From contig JAPCJS010000004.1 in NCBI GenBank assembly GCA_027886825.1, positions 1 through 47,598 on the forward strand: 47,598 nucleotides of DNA. The letters run 5' to 3'. The notes beneath the pieces were generated by a model. It was not told the DNA's origin. It did no database searches and was given only the letters and a program-made list of their open reading frames with translations. This stretch comes from Nitrososphaerota archaeon (GTDB lineage: Archaea > Thermoproteota > Nitrososphaeria > Nitrososphaerales > Gagatemarchaeaceae). The translations under genes and the position numbers were made by a program. Positions 1-10,463 of this stretch are shown here, in pieces (positions within the stretch are counted from its first letter, which is position 1; each line of letters opens with the position of its first letter).

Positions 1-273
1 ACTGTCCTACTTCGCCGACTATGCATTCTGGAAGGGACCTCCAGTGGAACCTGATAGACCCGGACGCGTCATGACGGCTTCGCCTGGCTCTACGATCTGT
101 CTTTGCAAGGGGTTCATTGCGCCTCCCCCTGGGGCTAACATAACGCGTTGGCTTTTGAGCGTCCCTCCGCGGGATTGGCTTGACAGTCGCGAGCGAGAAC
201 GACATTGCCATAGTGTTCGGGCAAAACTACTAATGATGACGAGCCTCTTGAATGCTTTCTAGGTGCTACTTGA

Positions 274-777
274 ATGAACAGTCCGTCAGCTCGAAATTTC
301 TCCCGGCTCGCCATAGCTATCATCCTAGCGGGAGTGGTGATCGGCGCTGGCATCTTCGCCTCGTCCTATCTGGGGACGTCCCGCACAGTGACTGAAACTA
401 CAACGGTCACGTCAACCTTTGCCACCACTAGTGGGACGCCTCAACTGTATCAGTTGGAGTTCTCACAAGAGTCGAATTGTCCCTATGGGTCTTGGCTCGT
501 CCCTTGGGCCGTGGTGCTGAATGGCCGGACGGTCGTTCAACCATCAAATGCAACGCTCCCCCTGTCATACAATGGGGCCCTTCTCACAGGCGACAGCAAC
601 TATTCGAGGATTTTGTTCTCTCTTCCGAACGGCACATACAACTACACGATACTCCCCGATGATCCCCTGGACTCGGCTCAATCCGGCAACGTGACTATCG
701 ATGGCAGTGGCGTCATTGTCCCGGTATACGCATTTATTACGGCCATGGGTTGTTCCTCTACCAGTAGTAGTGGATAG
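274..777 (+). CDS. secreted/membrane-anchored protein with one 'PW(S/A)V..NG...LP..FSLPNGTY' beta domain
   Basis: N-terminal hydrophobic segment, Thr-rich linker, domain shared with the 16346..17257 protein. Confidence 0.75.
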   Translation: MNSPSARNFSRLAIAIILAGVVIGAGIFASSYLGTSRTVTETTTVTSTFATTSGTPQLYQLEFSQESNCPYGSWLVPWAVVLNGRTVVQPSNATLPLSYNGALLTGDSNYSRILFSLPNGTYNYTILPDDPLDSAQSGNVTIDGSGVIVPVYAFITAMGCSSTSSSG

Positions 778-1455
778 ATGCGTTCGAAGCCAAGGCACAT
801 CAAAAACTAGCTATAATCAAAGAGATGAATTTTAAGCCCATCGAGAGGATGGAGGGGGTCAGTGTCTCAATCGAACGACCCATACCTTTCGTTCCTTGGC
901 TTGCATCGGACTGAAGGCGGTTGCAGATTGCAAGAAGCATGTAATTGAGGCGTGCTGGTTTTTGATGTAGCGACGAATTATCGTTATCGACGCCTGCAAC
1001 AGGATCGCCCTCCTCCTGGATGATCCTAACTGGATGAGCAAGCAAGTCTTGCCGGCGGCACTATTCGCGCAGGGCAACTTCTCAGCTATCGAAGCCTATC
1101 TCACTAGTTTGGACTGACTGAACGAGGATCATGTGTTTGCCGCTGGTATCACCACCACCGCTGCATGATCCATGATTAGGACGTAGACGGTCGTCTCTAG
1201 GACAGCCCTTCCATCCCATGTCGGGTTTTGGAACATGGACCTACTTGGAGTAACGTTTCGCGGTACATTATGATATTCCGTTGCATGCCAACGACCCTTT
1301 TCGACAAGGTGTACCGCGCTTAGGCCGAGGGAGCTACGACAGAAGGACAGTCAACGGCATACCTTGATTCGTCCAACTTGGACGTATCGTTATGCCCCTA
1401 ATGCGGTTTCAAAACAAAATTCAATAACATCGAATGCTTGCTTGCTGATGGATCC

Positions 1456-2430
1456 ATGCCGAATGAATCAACTGTAGAGTGGCTCTTGCAGAGAGATCAA
1501 CCCGCGGCTCGCTACTTGACCCTGACCCAGATCTTTGATAGACCTCTGGAAGATGAGGAAGTCAAAGAAGCCTATTCGGAGATACCAACAAGAGGCTGGG
1601 CAGCGGAGATACTCAAGGAGCAGCTCCCGGACTTTTACGGTCTTCGTGGCTACTGGCACAATTATGTGCTTCTCGACAGACCGAAATATGTAGCAACGGA
1701 GTGGAAGTTCCTGGTTTTGGTCGATCTGGGCTTGACCGCAAAGAACGGTCAAGTATTGAAAACCTGCGAGCTTCTGAGCGAACGATACCTCAAAAATGAA
1801 GAAAATTATCACCTCTGTACGACGGCTAACATCACCAGAGCTCTTCTCCAGGCCGGTTATGATGATGGGCACGATAGGGTGCGCCAGACTTTGGACTGGC
1901 TCGTCAAGGAGCAGAAGGAAGACGGAGGGTGGCACTGCTTTGAATCAACAAAAGGCACTCTCGATTGCTGGGAGCCGCTCAGCGCTTTCTCGGCACTGTC
2001 AAGGAATCGATGGAGCCGTGGCATCAAGAAGAGCGTCGAGCGGGGTGCTGAGTTTTACCTGGAACGGAAACTGTTCAAGGAAGGGCCTCGCAGATATGCG
2101 CCGTGGTTCAGATTTCACTATCCGGTTCATTACTACTATGATCTGCTGGTGGGCCTTGATCTTCTCACTTCGCTCGGTTACGGGAAGGACAGCAGGATGA
2201 AATTTGCCCTGGATCTTCTGCGCAAGAAGCGTAGATCTGACGGTAGATGGGCGCTGGACGCACTGAATCCTGACCTTCCTGCAGATCTACCGGAAACTGA
2301 TTACAGTACATCACCTCCTTTCGAGCCGTTCCCAGCTGTTCCTCTCGGGTTCGAAAAGGTCGGCCGGCCCAGCAAGATGATCACCCTTCGGGCGCTGAGA
2401 GTTCTTGGGAGAGCTGAAACCATAGTTTAG
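1456..2430 (+). CDS. prenyltransferase/squalene-cyclase-type alpha-toroid repeat protein
   Basis: Repeats such as 'LDWLVKEQKEDGGWHCFE' and 'LDLLRKKRRSDGRWALD'; ATG at 1456 preferred over the TTG at 1438. Confidence 0.7.
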   Translation: MPNESTVEWLLQRDQPAARYLTLTQIFDRPLEDEEVKEAYSEIPTRGWAAEILKEQLPDFYGLRGYWHNYVLLDRPKYVATEWKFLVLVDLGLTAKNGQVLKTCELLSERYLKNEENYHLCTTANITRALLQAGYDDGHDRVRQTLDWLVKEQKEDGGWHCFESTKGTLDCWEPLSAFSALSRNRWSRGIKKSVERGAEFYLERKLFKEGPRRYAPWFRFHYPVHYYYDLLVGLDLLTSLGYGKDSRMKFALDLLRKKRRSDGRWALDALNPDLPADLPETDYSTSPPFEPFPAVPLGFEKVGRPSKMITLRALRVLGRAETIV

Positions 2431-2588
2431 TTCAGAAGTAGGCAGTATCCTTTATTGGACCAGAAGGAAATCTATCCTTCGCGGGCACGGCCCTCGTCCG
2501 CAACCGAGCGGAGGTGATTACCTAACTAACTTTTCGATTGACCGGAACGACGGAAACGTATTTCTAGAGCACAGTGCGGGAAACCATC

Positions 2589-2975
2589 ATGTTCAACAGT
2601 GACGAGCTCAACTATCTGAAATCTCAGTTTCTCGCCAGAATAGCGACCGCAACGCCCAAGGGCAAGCCGAACGTGGCCACAGTCGGCTTCGAGTTCGATG
2701 GCGAATACTTCTACGTAGGTAGCGTGAATCAGGAGATTCTGCGCAGCACTCCAAAGTACCACAATGTCAAGAACGGAAACAAGCAGGTGGCTATGACCAT
2801 CGACGACCTCGTCTCGGTGGAGCCGTGGAACGTCCGAGGGATAAGGGTGAACGGCCTAGCCGACACGGTCACACGCAAAGGAGAGCTCGGCGAGGGTGAG
2901 TACATCCGTGTCAAGCCCAAGCTCACCTGGAGCTGGGGCATCACCGGGTCCAGCACCAAGACTGTCTGGAAGTAG
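2589..2975 (+). CDS. PPOX-class pyridoxamine 5'-phosphate oxidase family (FMN/F420-binding)
   Basis: 'FLARIATATPKGKPNVATVGFEFDGEYFYVGS' is typical of the PPOX split-barrel fold. Confidence 0.75.
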   Translation: MFNSDELNYLKSQFLARIATATPKGKPNVATVGFEFDGEYFYVGSVNQEILRSTPKYHNVKNGNKQVAMTIDDLVSVEPWNVRGIRVNGLADTVTRKGELGEGEYIRVKPKLTWSWGITGSSTKTVWK

Positions 2976-3007
2976 GCCTGGGTGCCCGTCCCATCGCGGC
3001 CCCTGCC

Positions 3008-3145
3008 ATGTCGACGGCCGCAAGCGGACGGAGCCAATTCTGTGGCAATACGACAGGAATCGCGGTGGGCATCATCCTTGCGATTATCGGACTAGGCTGT
3101 GCGGTCTACGGACTCTCGCGTCAATTGATGGTATCAGGAGTGTGA
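3008..3145 (+). CDS. small single-TM membrane protein (45 aa)
   Basis: Hand translation MSTAASGRSQFCGNTTGIAVGIILAIIGLGCAVYGLSRQLMVSGV*; below the ORF track length cutoff. Confidence 0.4.
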   Translation: MSTAASGRSQFCGNTTGIAVGIILAIIGLGCAVYGLSRQLMVSGV

Positions 3146-3456
3146 GTCCGGCTTGCTTTCTTCCAATCGTCGACCTCTTTTTGCATCCTCTCCAGCTCAC
3201 CGTCGAAGACCTTGATCTTCTTCTGCTGGTCCAGGAGGATCGAGAGGAAGAACGGCTCGGTGAGGTAGAACTTGCCGGATTGCTCGATGGCCTCCACGTA
3301 CTTCAGACACGCATCCATCATCTCCTGGGCGACCTTCTTGTCGTCTCCCTTGAGCGCCTCCACGAACCCCTTCCAGCTCTCCAGCTCCTGCCTGAGGAGT
3401 CTCACGGTAGGCTGCTCATTGTCGATCATCGTAACCATAGGGACAGGAATGTGCAA
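3121..3456 (-). CDS. hypothetical helical/coiled-coil protein
   Basis: Charged helical composition; internal ATGs probably the true start. Confidence 0.55.
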   Translation of the reverse strand: MHIPVPMVTMIDNEQPTVRLLRQELESWKGFVEALKGDDKKVAQEMMDACLKYVEAIEQSGKFYLTEPFFLSILLDQQKKIKVFDGELERMQKEVDDWKKASRTHTPDTIN

Positions 3457-3523
3457 GGTAATAACACGAGACCAGAAATCGCACTATCGAGGCGAGAGGA
3501 GCTCTGAAACTGATCACACGGAT

Positions 3524-3868
3524 CTAGTCGATTTTGCCGTTCAACCAGAAAATCTCGATAGGATGTCCTTTGGAACACGCGTGCACTATCTTCAGGGACG
3601 ACAGTGGCGTCGATGGGGTCGTTGAGGCCTTGGTATGCGAGTTGTCTGGTTGGTTCACATTAAAGATCTCTCCGCAGGTGGGGCACTCGACCACCTGTTC
3701 CCAGATATTGATTGGAGGCCTAGTCATTTTCACTTCCATAAGGAGAGGCTCTTTCCGCTCGCTGCTTATCCCTCGTAGGCTGCGCTTACCATCGCGAGAC
3801 AGCTCTAGGGCAATGACAATTCGTCGCGTTAACTGAAATCTCCGCTTCGGCTCTTTCTTGCTCATCAT
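3524..3868 (-). CDS. hypothetical protein with CPTCGEIF zinc-binding-like motif
   Basis: CxxC motif plus later Cys/His; AT-rich promoter-like region upstream. Confidence 0.5.
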   Translation of the reverse strand: MMSKKEPKRRFQLTRRIVIALELSRDGKRSLRGISSERKEPLLMEVKMTRPPINIWEQVVECPTCGEIFNVNQPDNSHTKASTTPSTPLSSLKIVHACSKGHPIEIFWLNGKID

Positions 3869-4020
3869 TCATTGACATCCTCCTGAGTGAGAATATACAC
3901 ATATTTAATAAGAGTTTATGTTTGCTATTTCTAACAAGTTATCCTCAGTCGATCGCCGCCGCTCCAGGGCTGATGCCCGAAACGATCCTGGACAAAGAAC
4001 ACAATGCTCATATCGGATAG

Positions 4021-5766
4021 ATGCAATTGAGCATCATGGCAAAGAAGGTTGCCGATGTTATCATCGAGTCGTTCATTGCTGCAGGCGTAAAGAGGATCTA
4101 TGGGGTTCCGGGAGATTCCTTGAACGGGATTACAGACTCAATTCGAACCCATGGCAAAGACATCAGCTGGGTACACGTTCGGCACGAAGAAACTGCTGCC
4201 TTTGCTGCCGGAGCCGAAGCGCATCTGACAGGGAGGCTGGCGGTCTGTGCTGGAAGCTGTGGTCCTGGCAATATGCATCTGATCAACGGGCTGTACGATT
4301 GCTATCGAAGCCGGGTTCCTGTTCTCGCCATCGCCGCACATATTCCCAGCCGGGAGATAGGAAGCACCTACTTCCAAGAAACTCACCCCGAACTCATCTT
4401 CAGGGAATGCAGCCAGTATTGCGAACTGGTCTCGCATCCCGAGCAGATTCCCCGGATACTCGACATTGCGATGAGGACGGCCATCTCACTTCGGGGAGTC
4501 TCGGTTGTAGTGATCCCAGGAGACATCGCGTTGATGGACGCAGCATCCCACCGCCGACCAAGTAGCTCCTCGGAGCCATCGAGACCTGTGGTCTGTCCCT
4601 CGAAAGAAGAAATCCGGAGGGCAGCCGAGATCCTGAACTCGTCGCAGAAGGTCACGATTCTCGGTGGTGCAGGCTGCGAGGGTGCCCACGCCGAGCTGGT
4701 CGAGGCCGCAGGTCTTCTCCAGGCTCCCGTCGTTCACACGATGCGAGGGAAGGAGTTCGTGGAACACGATAATCCCTACGATGTGGGGATGACCGGACTG
4801 CTGGGATTCTCTTCTGGTTACTACGCCATGATGGATTCGGACGTCCTGTTGATGCTCGGTACCGACTTTCCGTATCAGCAGTTCTACCCCGATAACGCGA
4901 AGATCATCCAGGTTGACATCCGGGGCGAACAGATAGGGCGCAGGACGAGGGTCGATCTGGGGTTGATCGGGGATGTAAAAGAGACCCTGATCGCTCTGAG
5001 GGCGAATCTGGAACAAAAGAGCGACAAAGGGCACCTCAGATCGTCGCTCGACCATTACACAAAGACCCGGACGGACCTGAATTCCTTGGCGGTCGGCGAG
5101 GTGGGACATAAGCCGATACACCCGCAGTACGTCGCGAAGATCCTGGGTGAGGTTGCAGCGGATGACGCCATCTTTTCCTGCGACGTGGGAACCCCCACGG
5201 TCTGGGCAGCGCGCTATCTGCAGATGAACGGCAAGAGGAGGTTGCTCGGCTCGTTTTCCCATGGATCCATGGCAAACGCCCTCCCGCAGGCTATCGGGGC
5301 ACAGGGGGCCTTCCCCGAAAGACAGGTTATTGCACTCTCCGGGGATGGCGGCCTTTCGATGCTGATGGGTGATCTTCTTTCGCTCAGACAGCTCAAATTG
5401 CCGGTCAAGATTGTTGTCTTCAACAATAGCGCTCTCAGCTTTGTTGAGCTCGAGATGAAGGCGGCGGGTATCCTCGACTACGGGACCGATCTCGTCAATC
5501 CCGACTTCTCGAAGCTGTCGGAAGTGGTAGGGATGCTCGGATTACGAGCCGAAGCACCCGAGCAGGTGAGGCCCATGCTGACCCAGGCATTGAGTCACAA
5601 CGGCCCGGCTCTCGTTGACGTAGTCGTCAACCGCCAGGAACTCTCTATTCCACCGAGCATAACCGTTGAAGTGATGAAGGGGTTCACTCTCTATATGATA
5701 AAGGCCGTTCTTAATGGGCGAGGTGACGAGGTGGTTGACCTCGCGAGAACAAACCTCTTCAGATGA
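4021..5766 (+). CDS. thiamine-pyrophosphate enzyme, pyruvate oxidase/PoxB-like
   Basis: '[20 protein letters not shown]', '[17 protein letters not shown]', '[34 protein letters not shown]'; ATG at 4036 also possible. Confidence 0.9.
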   Translation: MQLSIMAKKVADVIIESFIAAGVKRIYGVPGDSLNGITDSIRTHGKDISWVHVRHEETAAFAAGAEAHLTGRLAVCAGSCGPGNMHLINGLYDCYRSRVPVLAIAAHIPSREIGSTYFQETHPELIFRECSQYCELVSHPEQIPRILDIAMRTAISLRGVSVVVIPGDIALMDAASHRRPSSSSEPSRPVVCPSKEEIRRAAEILNSSQKVTILGGAGCEGAHAELVEAAGLLQAPVVHTMRGKEFVEHDNPYDVGMTGLLGFSSGYYAMMDSDVLLMLGTDFPYQQFYPDNAKIIQVDIRGEQIGRRTRVDLGLIGDVKETLIALRANLEQKSDKGHLRSSLDHYTKTRTDLNSLAVGEVGHKPIHPQYVAKILGEVAADDAIFSCDVGTPTVWAARYLQMNGKRRLLGSFSHGSMANALPQAIGAQGAFPERQVIALSGDGGLSMLMGDLLSLRQLKLPVKIVVFNNSALSFVELEMKAAGILDYGTDLVNPDFSKLSEVVGMLGLRAEAPEQVRPMLTQALSHNGPALVDVVVNRQELSIPPSITVEVMKGFTLYMIKAVLNGRGDEVVDLARTNLFR

Positions 5767-6439
5767 GAAATCGCAGACCAGATCTCCATTCTTTATGATG
5801 ATTCAAGTCCATCCAGCGAAAGCATACTGGTTGAAGCTCACATTCCAACTGCGGTGAGGAGCTTCATGCACTTTTCACTCTAAATAAGTCGTGATGCTGA
5901 TCTCCTGGACGGATGGTGTGGGCGTCATCCTGGAAGATACTGTTGGGTCCAAATGCCCGCGTTTTTCAAATGCTTCTCGGATACCATCACCTGGGCTCCG
6001 AGGATTCGTTACTGGCCCATCCCCTTTTTCCTCCTCCGGCAGCAGGACTATCAGCTGCCATGAGTCGAGCAGACCGAAAGATTCCTGGAAAATCCCAAGA
6101 ATCGTTTCCCCCACTATCCATTGTGGGACATGAACAGGGGATTCGGTCCCTGATACAGATGGAACATACGACTCGCATCTCTCGATACATGTGGTTGGCC
6201 GCCGACCAGGCGGATCAGCCTCTTCCTAGTTTTGAGGATCACCTGATTCTGGAATGAAGAAAGTAAACTGGTCGATTCCCGTCGGGCCCGCCTCCGTTCG
6301 GGTTCGAGTCCTTGTTACCCCCTCCGTCTTCACCGCTTGGTTGAGGCATACTGTTACTTTCTTGGTCCGTACATAAACACCAAGAATCTACGGCCGAAAT
6401 GACATCTCGAGGGGTATTGAGTGTTCAAATCTAACCGGC

Positions 6440-6457
6440 CCCACTAATATTAGTGGG
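6440..6457. repeat. 18-bp perfect palindrome CCCACTAATATTAGTGGG
   Basis: Read directly. Confidence 0.9.
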
Positions 6458-6528
6458 TTCAAGCAACGCACACACGTCAATTCTTCGGGTAGTGGGTCTT
6501 GATTCGTAGTTAATGCCAATCTTGTTCT

Positions 6529-8349
6529 CTAATTCAGGTATGATCCCGCCTCGTCCGGGTCGGAAACAACTAGAAGAGCATATTTTGATCCGACGTGCTT
6601 TTCCGCGTATTCCTTCACGTCGCTCGGGACCTCGCGCTCCGAGAGCATTACCCCCATCCTGACCTGGTATTTGAAGTTCGAGCTTGCCAGCTCTTTCAGC
6701 TTGTCGATGAACTTGTCGATTGTTGCTTTCGTGGCCCCTTCGCAATAATCGCAGACGATGTACTCGGAGGTGACCCTGTTGTAGGCCACCAGCTGGAAGG
6801 CGACAATCTCTCCTAATATGATGGAGAGCTTGTTCTCGACGCGGCGGTACCCGGATTTCAGGAGGTTCGACGCAAGCCTCTCGGCCCTGTCTTCTTTGGT
6901 TGCCTGCTCACGGGTCTCTGGCACCGTGGTCTGACTCAGACCGATCTTCTGCAGCATAGCGACGTATCGCTGGTCTGACCTTACCGCGTCGCGCTCTGAA
7001 TCAATTCCCATACGCGTCAGCCAATAATCATCGTCGCGGCACGCCCTCTCGAGCCAGTTGAAGCCGGCATCCTTGTCATCGAGTAAGAAGCGCACTCGCG
7101 CTAGCCAGTAGGGGCTCAAGACCTCCTTGTCGAACCCTGCCTCGACCTCGGCCATCAGGCCCCTAGATTCGTCCTTCTTGCCCATCGCCGCGTACACGAA
7201 GGCCGTCATGAGCTTTCTGTGAAGAGGCAGGAGGCCTTGCAAGAGAGGGTCCTCGACGACCTTCAGCGCCTCAGCATACATGGATTTCCCGACGAGGGTC
7301 TGAACGAGCATGATCTGAGGAACCACGTATTTGGGGCTCATCCGCGTGGTTCTCTCGAGTTGTTCGATTGCTTTGTCGTACTCTCTTAGATAGAACAGTG
7401 TGGTTCCTAGGAACATGTTTGCAATCGCCGAGAGCGGGTCAAGCTGCACCGCCTTTTCTGCTTCCGCAAGAGCTTCCGGGGGGCGACCGACTGATAATAG
7501 AAGATTGGAGTACCACATATGAGCCGCCGCATAGCTGGGATTCAGCGCGATCGCACGCCTCAATTCTTCCTCCCCGCGAACCGGGTCCCGCTTGTAGGAG
7601 AATAGCACGGTGCCCAGAACGGCGTGAGCCTCCCCCAGGTCAGGATTGAGCTCAAGAGCCCTCAGGACAGAGGTCAACGCTTTCGGGTAGGCAGTCGCGG
7701 GACGGACAAATCCGACCCTGGCCATCCCGACCATGGTGTTCGCAAGTCCGGCGTAACCGAGCGCGAAGGTCGGGTCCTGCTCGACCGACTTCTCATAGAA
7801 TCTTATCGCTTCCTCGAAGCCCTGCTTGTCCGCTCGGTTCCAGAAGTACCTGCCCTTCAGGTAGAGCGTATAAGCCTCCGCGCTTGACGTCGGGGCCTTC
7901 TCCAGGATGCGTCTCTCGGAGTTGAGCAGTTCGACCTTCAGGGCCTCGACGACCTTCTCCGCTATCTCACTCTGAACGGCGAAGATATCGTCGAGTTGCT
8001 TGTCGTATGTCTGCGTCCATATATGCCCCTCGTCCCTCCCGTCGATGAGCTCTACCGCGATCCTCACTCTGTTGGCAGCCTTCCTGACGCTCCCCTCGAC
8101 CAGGGTGTCAGTGGAGAGCTCCCTGGCGATCTCGATCACCCCTTTCGTACTGTTCTTGTACTGCATGACTGAGGTCCTCGATATGACCTTGAGGCCATCG
8201 ATAGCCGACAGCGAGGTTATGAGCTCCTCAGTGATTCCGTCCGAAAAGTACTCGTTCTCCGGATCGGAGCTCATGTTCTTGAACGGGAGAATCGCTATAG
8301 TGGGCCTGCCCGAGGCACCCTGTGCAGGCTTGCTTTCTCCAGAGAGCAA
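6529..8349 (-). CDS. TolB-N/FlgO-like domain + TPR repeats + C-terminal uncharacterised domain
   Basis: 'RPTIAILPFKNMSSDPENEYFSDGITEELITSLSAIDGLKVISRTSV' followed by TPRs, then about 115 aa unlike TPR. Confidence 0.85.
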   Translation of the reverse strand: MLSGESKPAQGASGRPTIAILPFKNMSSDPENEYFSDGITEELITSLSAIDGLKVISRTSVMQYKNSTKGVIEIARELSTDTLVEGSVRKAANRVRIAVELIDGRDEGHIWTQTYDKQLDDIFAVQSEIAEKVVEALKVELLNSERRILEKAPTSSAEAYTLYLKGRYFWNRADKQGFEEAIRFYEKSVEQDPTFALGYAGLANTMVGMARVGFVRPATAYPKALTSVLRALELNPDLGEAHAVLGTVLFSYKRDPVRGEEELRRAIALNPSYAAAHMWYSNLLLSVGRPPEALAEAEKAVQLDPLSAIANMFLGTTLFYLREYDKAIEQLERTTRMSPKYVVPQIMLVQTLVGKSMYAEALKVVEDPLLQGLLPLHRKLMTAFVYAAMGKKDESRGLMAEVEAGFDKEVLSPYWLARVRFLLDDKDAGFNWLERACRDDDYWLTRMGIDSERDAVRSDQRYVAMLQKIGLSQTTVPETREQATKEDRAERLASNLLKSGYRRVENKLSIILGEIVAFQLVAYNRVTSEYIVCDYCEGATKATIDKFIDKLKELASSNFKYQVRMGVMLSEREVPSDVKEYAEKHVGSKYALLVVSDPDEAGSYLN

Positions 8350-8735
8350 CGAGACTTGAAACTTGACTTGTGATTAGATATGTCTTTGGATTTGGTCGAT
8401 CTCTATGTCCCTGGTACAGGAGGAACCTCTTGGTTCGCCAAGGGAGTCGATAATCGTTTTTGACCTAATGCCACGTGCGTCGTTCCACTCTACAAATGAG
8501 TTCAAGACCGAGTAGACCTTCTCTCCGCTCACCTCCACCACTCTTTTGTCACACCAGATGGGCTTTTTCTTGCTAATAACAGGGCGGGCTTGAACCCGTT
8601 CGGGTCTGTGTACCGTGGGCCCGCATCCATTCGAGCCTCGGAAGGGCCGTGGAATTCGTTTGGGGCGACAGCAGAACCGTTACCCCTCGAGGACCTTCGC
8701 CAACCTCCCGCTTCCCCTGTACCTTCGACTCACGT

Positions 8736-10155
8736 CTATTGGCAACTGGCCAGATACGCGTTCACGTCGACCTGCTCTGCCTCGTAGCCGCCGTTCTGGG
8801 CCTCCGCCAGACTCTTCGCGCTGGCTGCGTCCGGCGCGAATACCGCGAGCATGAAGCAGGGCAGGATGTCGCTCTCATCTGTCATCTGGAAGTAGAACCA
8901 CGATCCCTTGTCCTGCTTGCTGTTGTAGACGTCGACCCAGAGACTATCGCTCGCGCTGCCACCCGGCCCGCTGATTTGCAGGGAGTACCGGGTATTGGCG
9001 GAGGGAACGACCTGAAGTGAGTTCACCTGATTCGAGTATGACTGGATGCCCTTGGCGTTGAAGACCGTCTTCCCCTGTCCGTCGGTCCCCACTATGCTCA
9101 CTCCGTCCCTGTAGTCGAGGCCAGCGTACTTCCAGCTCAGCACCGCCGGCTTGCCGAGGGCCACGTACCCCGTCTTCGGGTCGTTGTCATTCGGGGTCGC
9201 GGTGAATGACTCTATCACCGGGGGACGATAGATGAGCTGTGCGCTGAGCGACGCCTGCGCCTTGCCACAGTTCCCGACAGCGGTCAGCACGAACGGCTTT
9301 GCCGTCTCTGACTGCTGGAGCTCACCCATCTCGAAGGTCTGCTGCCCTGATGGCCCCAGCGCGATGCCGTTGCCAAGGTTGGGGCCGGTCAGAGTCACGC
9401 TGCTCAGGCTTCCAGGATGGTCGTCCACCGGAGGGAAGCCTCCGCTTCTCACGTCCCAAGATATGGCTACGGATTGAAACGGCGCCGTGAGATTGTCCAC
9501 GTCGTCCTTGTACACAGTGCTAGCGCCGATGAACTGGAAGCTCTCGATCTTGAGGTAGTCCGACTGGGCCGCGAACTTCGGCGGGTCGGCCTGACATGGG
9601 GGATACAGCTCCAGCAAGCCCAAGTCGTCGAGATCGGGGCCAGCGTCGTCGCCGTCTTCGTGAAAGGGTTGTAGAGCTGATCGTCCCCCGCGGATCGTCC
9701 TGCGCGACAACGATCCAATATTGCAAGAGCAGCGCCTGCATTCCGACTTTGAGGAATGTTGGGTCCGTTTTCCACGACTTGAGGACCACGCTCACCGAGG
9801 TCTTTTGACCTGGCCCAAGCGGAGTCACAGCAGCAGCCCCCTCCCCGGCGCCCCCGCCGACTCCGAATCCCGATGAGAAGACGGCGTCGAAGCCATCTTG
9901 AAGGAGGTCCGCGGTGACCGTGCCGGAGGTCTCCTGCTTGGTGTTGTTGATGACCGTCACGTCAACCTGGGCTGTGCTGTTCGGCCACGCAGTCGATGGG
10001 CTCATCTTGTCGACGACGACCCGGATGTCGGGCACTCGGCCCGGGGGAAGGATGCGCCGCATCTCCTCGAGGGCATCGCTCGGCTCTGCTCCGCTCTGTG
10101 CGATTGCTCTTATCTGCCCTAGAATGCTCTGGTACTCGAGCATGCTCCGGTACAC
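8736..10155 (-). pseudogene. secreted/surface-type protein gene split by a frameshift at a G5/C5 run
   Basis: ORF 9520..10155 runs well to '...WIVVAQDDPRG', then coding sense moves to the frame of ORF 8736..9710 ('EDGDDAGPDLDDLGLLELYPPCQADPPKFAAQSDY...'); C run at 9685-9689. Confidence 0.6.
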
Positions 10156-10463
10156 CGACCCCGGAGAGTGGCTAGGGACGCTCCCGCTCTATCCCCTCGG
10201 GGTCCTGCTCAACAAGTTGGACCCGTCAGCGAACAAACTGCTAGGGCACGTCAAGGCCTCCCTTAGTCAGATAAACCTTGGTCCATACAACAAGGATAGC
10301 ATAATCGCCTACGGAATGTTCGTGGCAGAAAAGCTGAGTTGACTGACCCCTCAGTATCGAGGGGCCAAATCTCACCGATCATTCCTACTTCCTGTTCAAA
10401 GCCATCTCATATTGGGGGCTGAAGTGGTCTCTCGAGTGACTCTTGTGGGGATGTATGCGAAAA

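Noticed and set aside
1380-1437. CP*CGFKTKFNN zinc-ribbon-like reading upstream of the toroid gene
   Set aside because: Contains an in-frame TAA and is too short to claim as a gene remnant; ATG 1456 is a good start.
4486-5262. 258-aa minus-strand ORF
   Set aside because: Antisense to the PoxB-like gene, which has clear family motifs.
6290-6330. tRNA-like string CGGGTTCGAGTCC
   Set aside because: T-stem does not pair (GGG versus TTG side) and no acceptor or anticodon arm could be found.
8575-8620. Reverse-strand T-arm-like CGGGTTCAAGCCCG
   Set aside because: No matching acceptor stem or anticodon arm nearby; likely chance inverted repeat.
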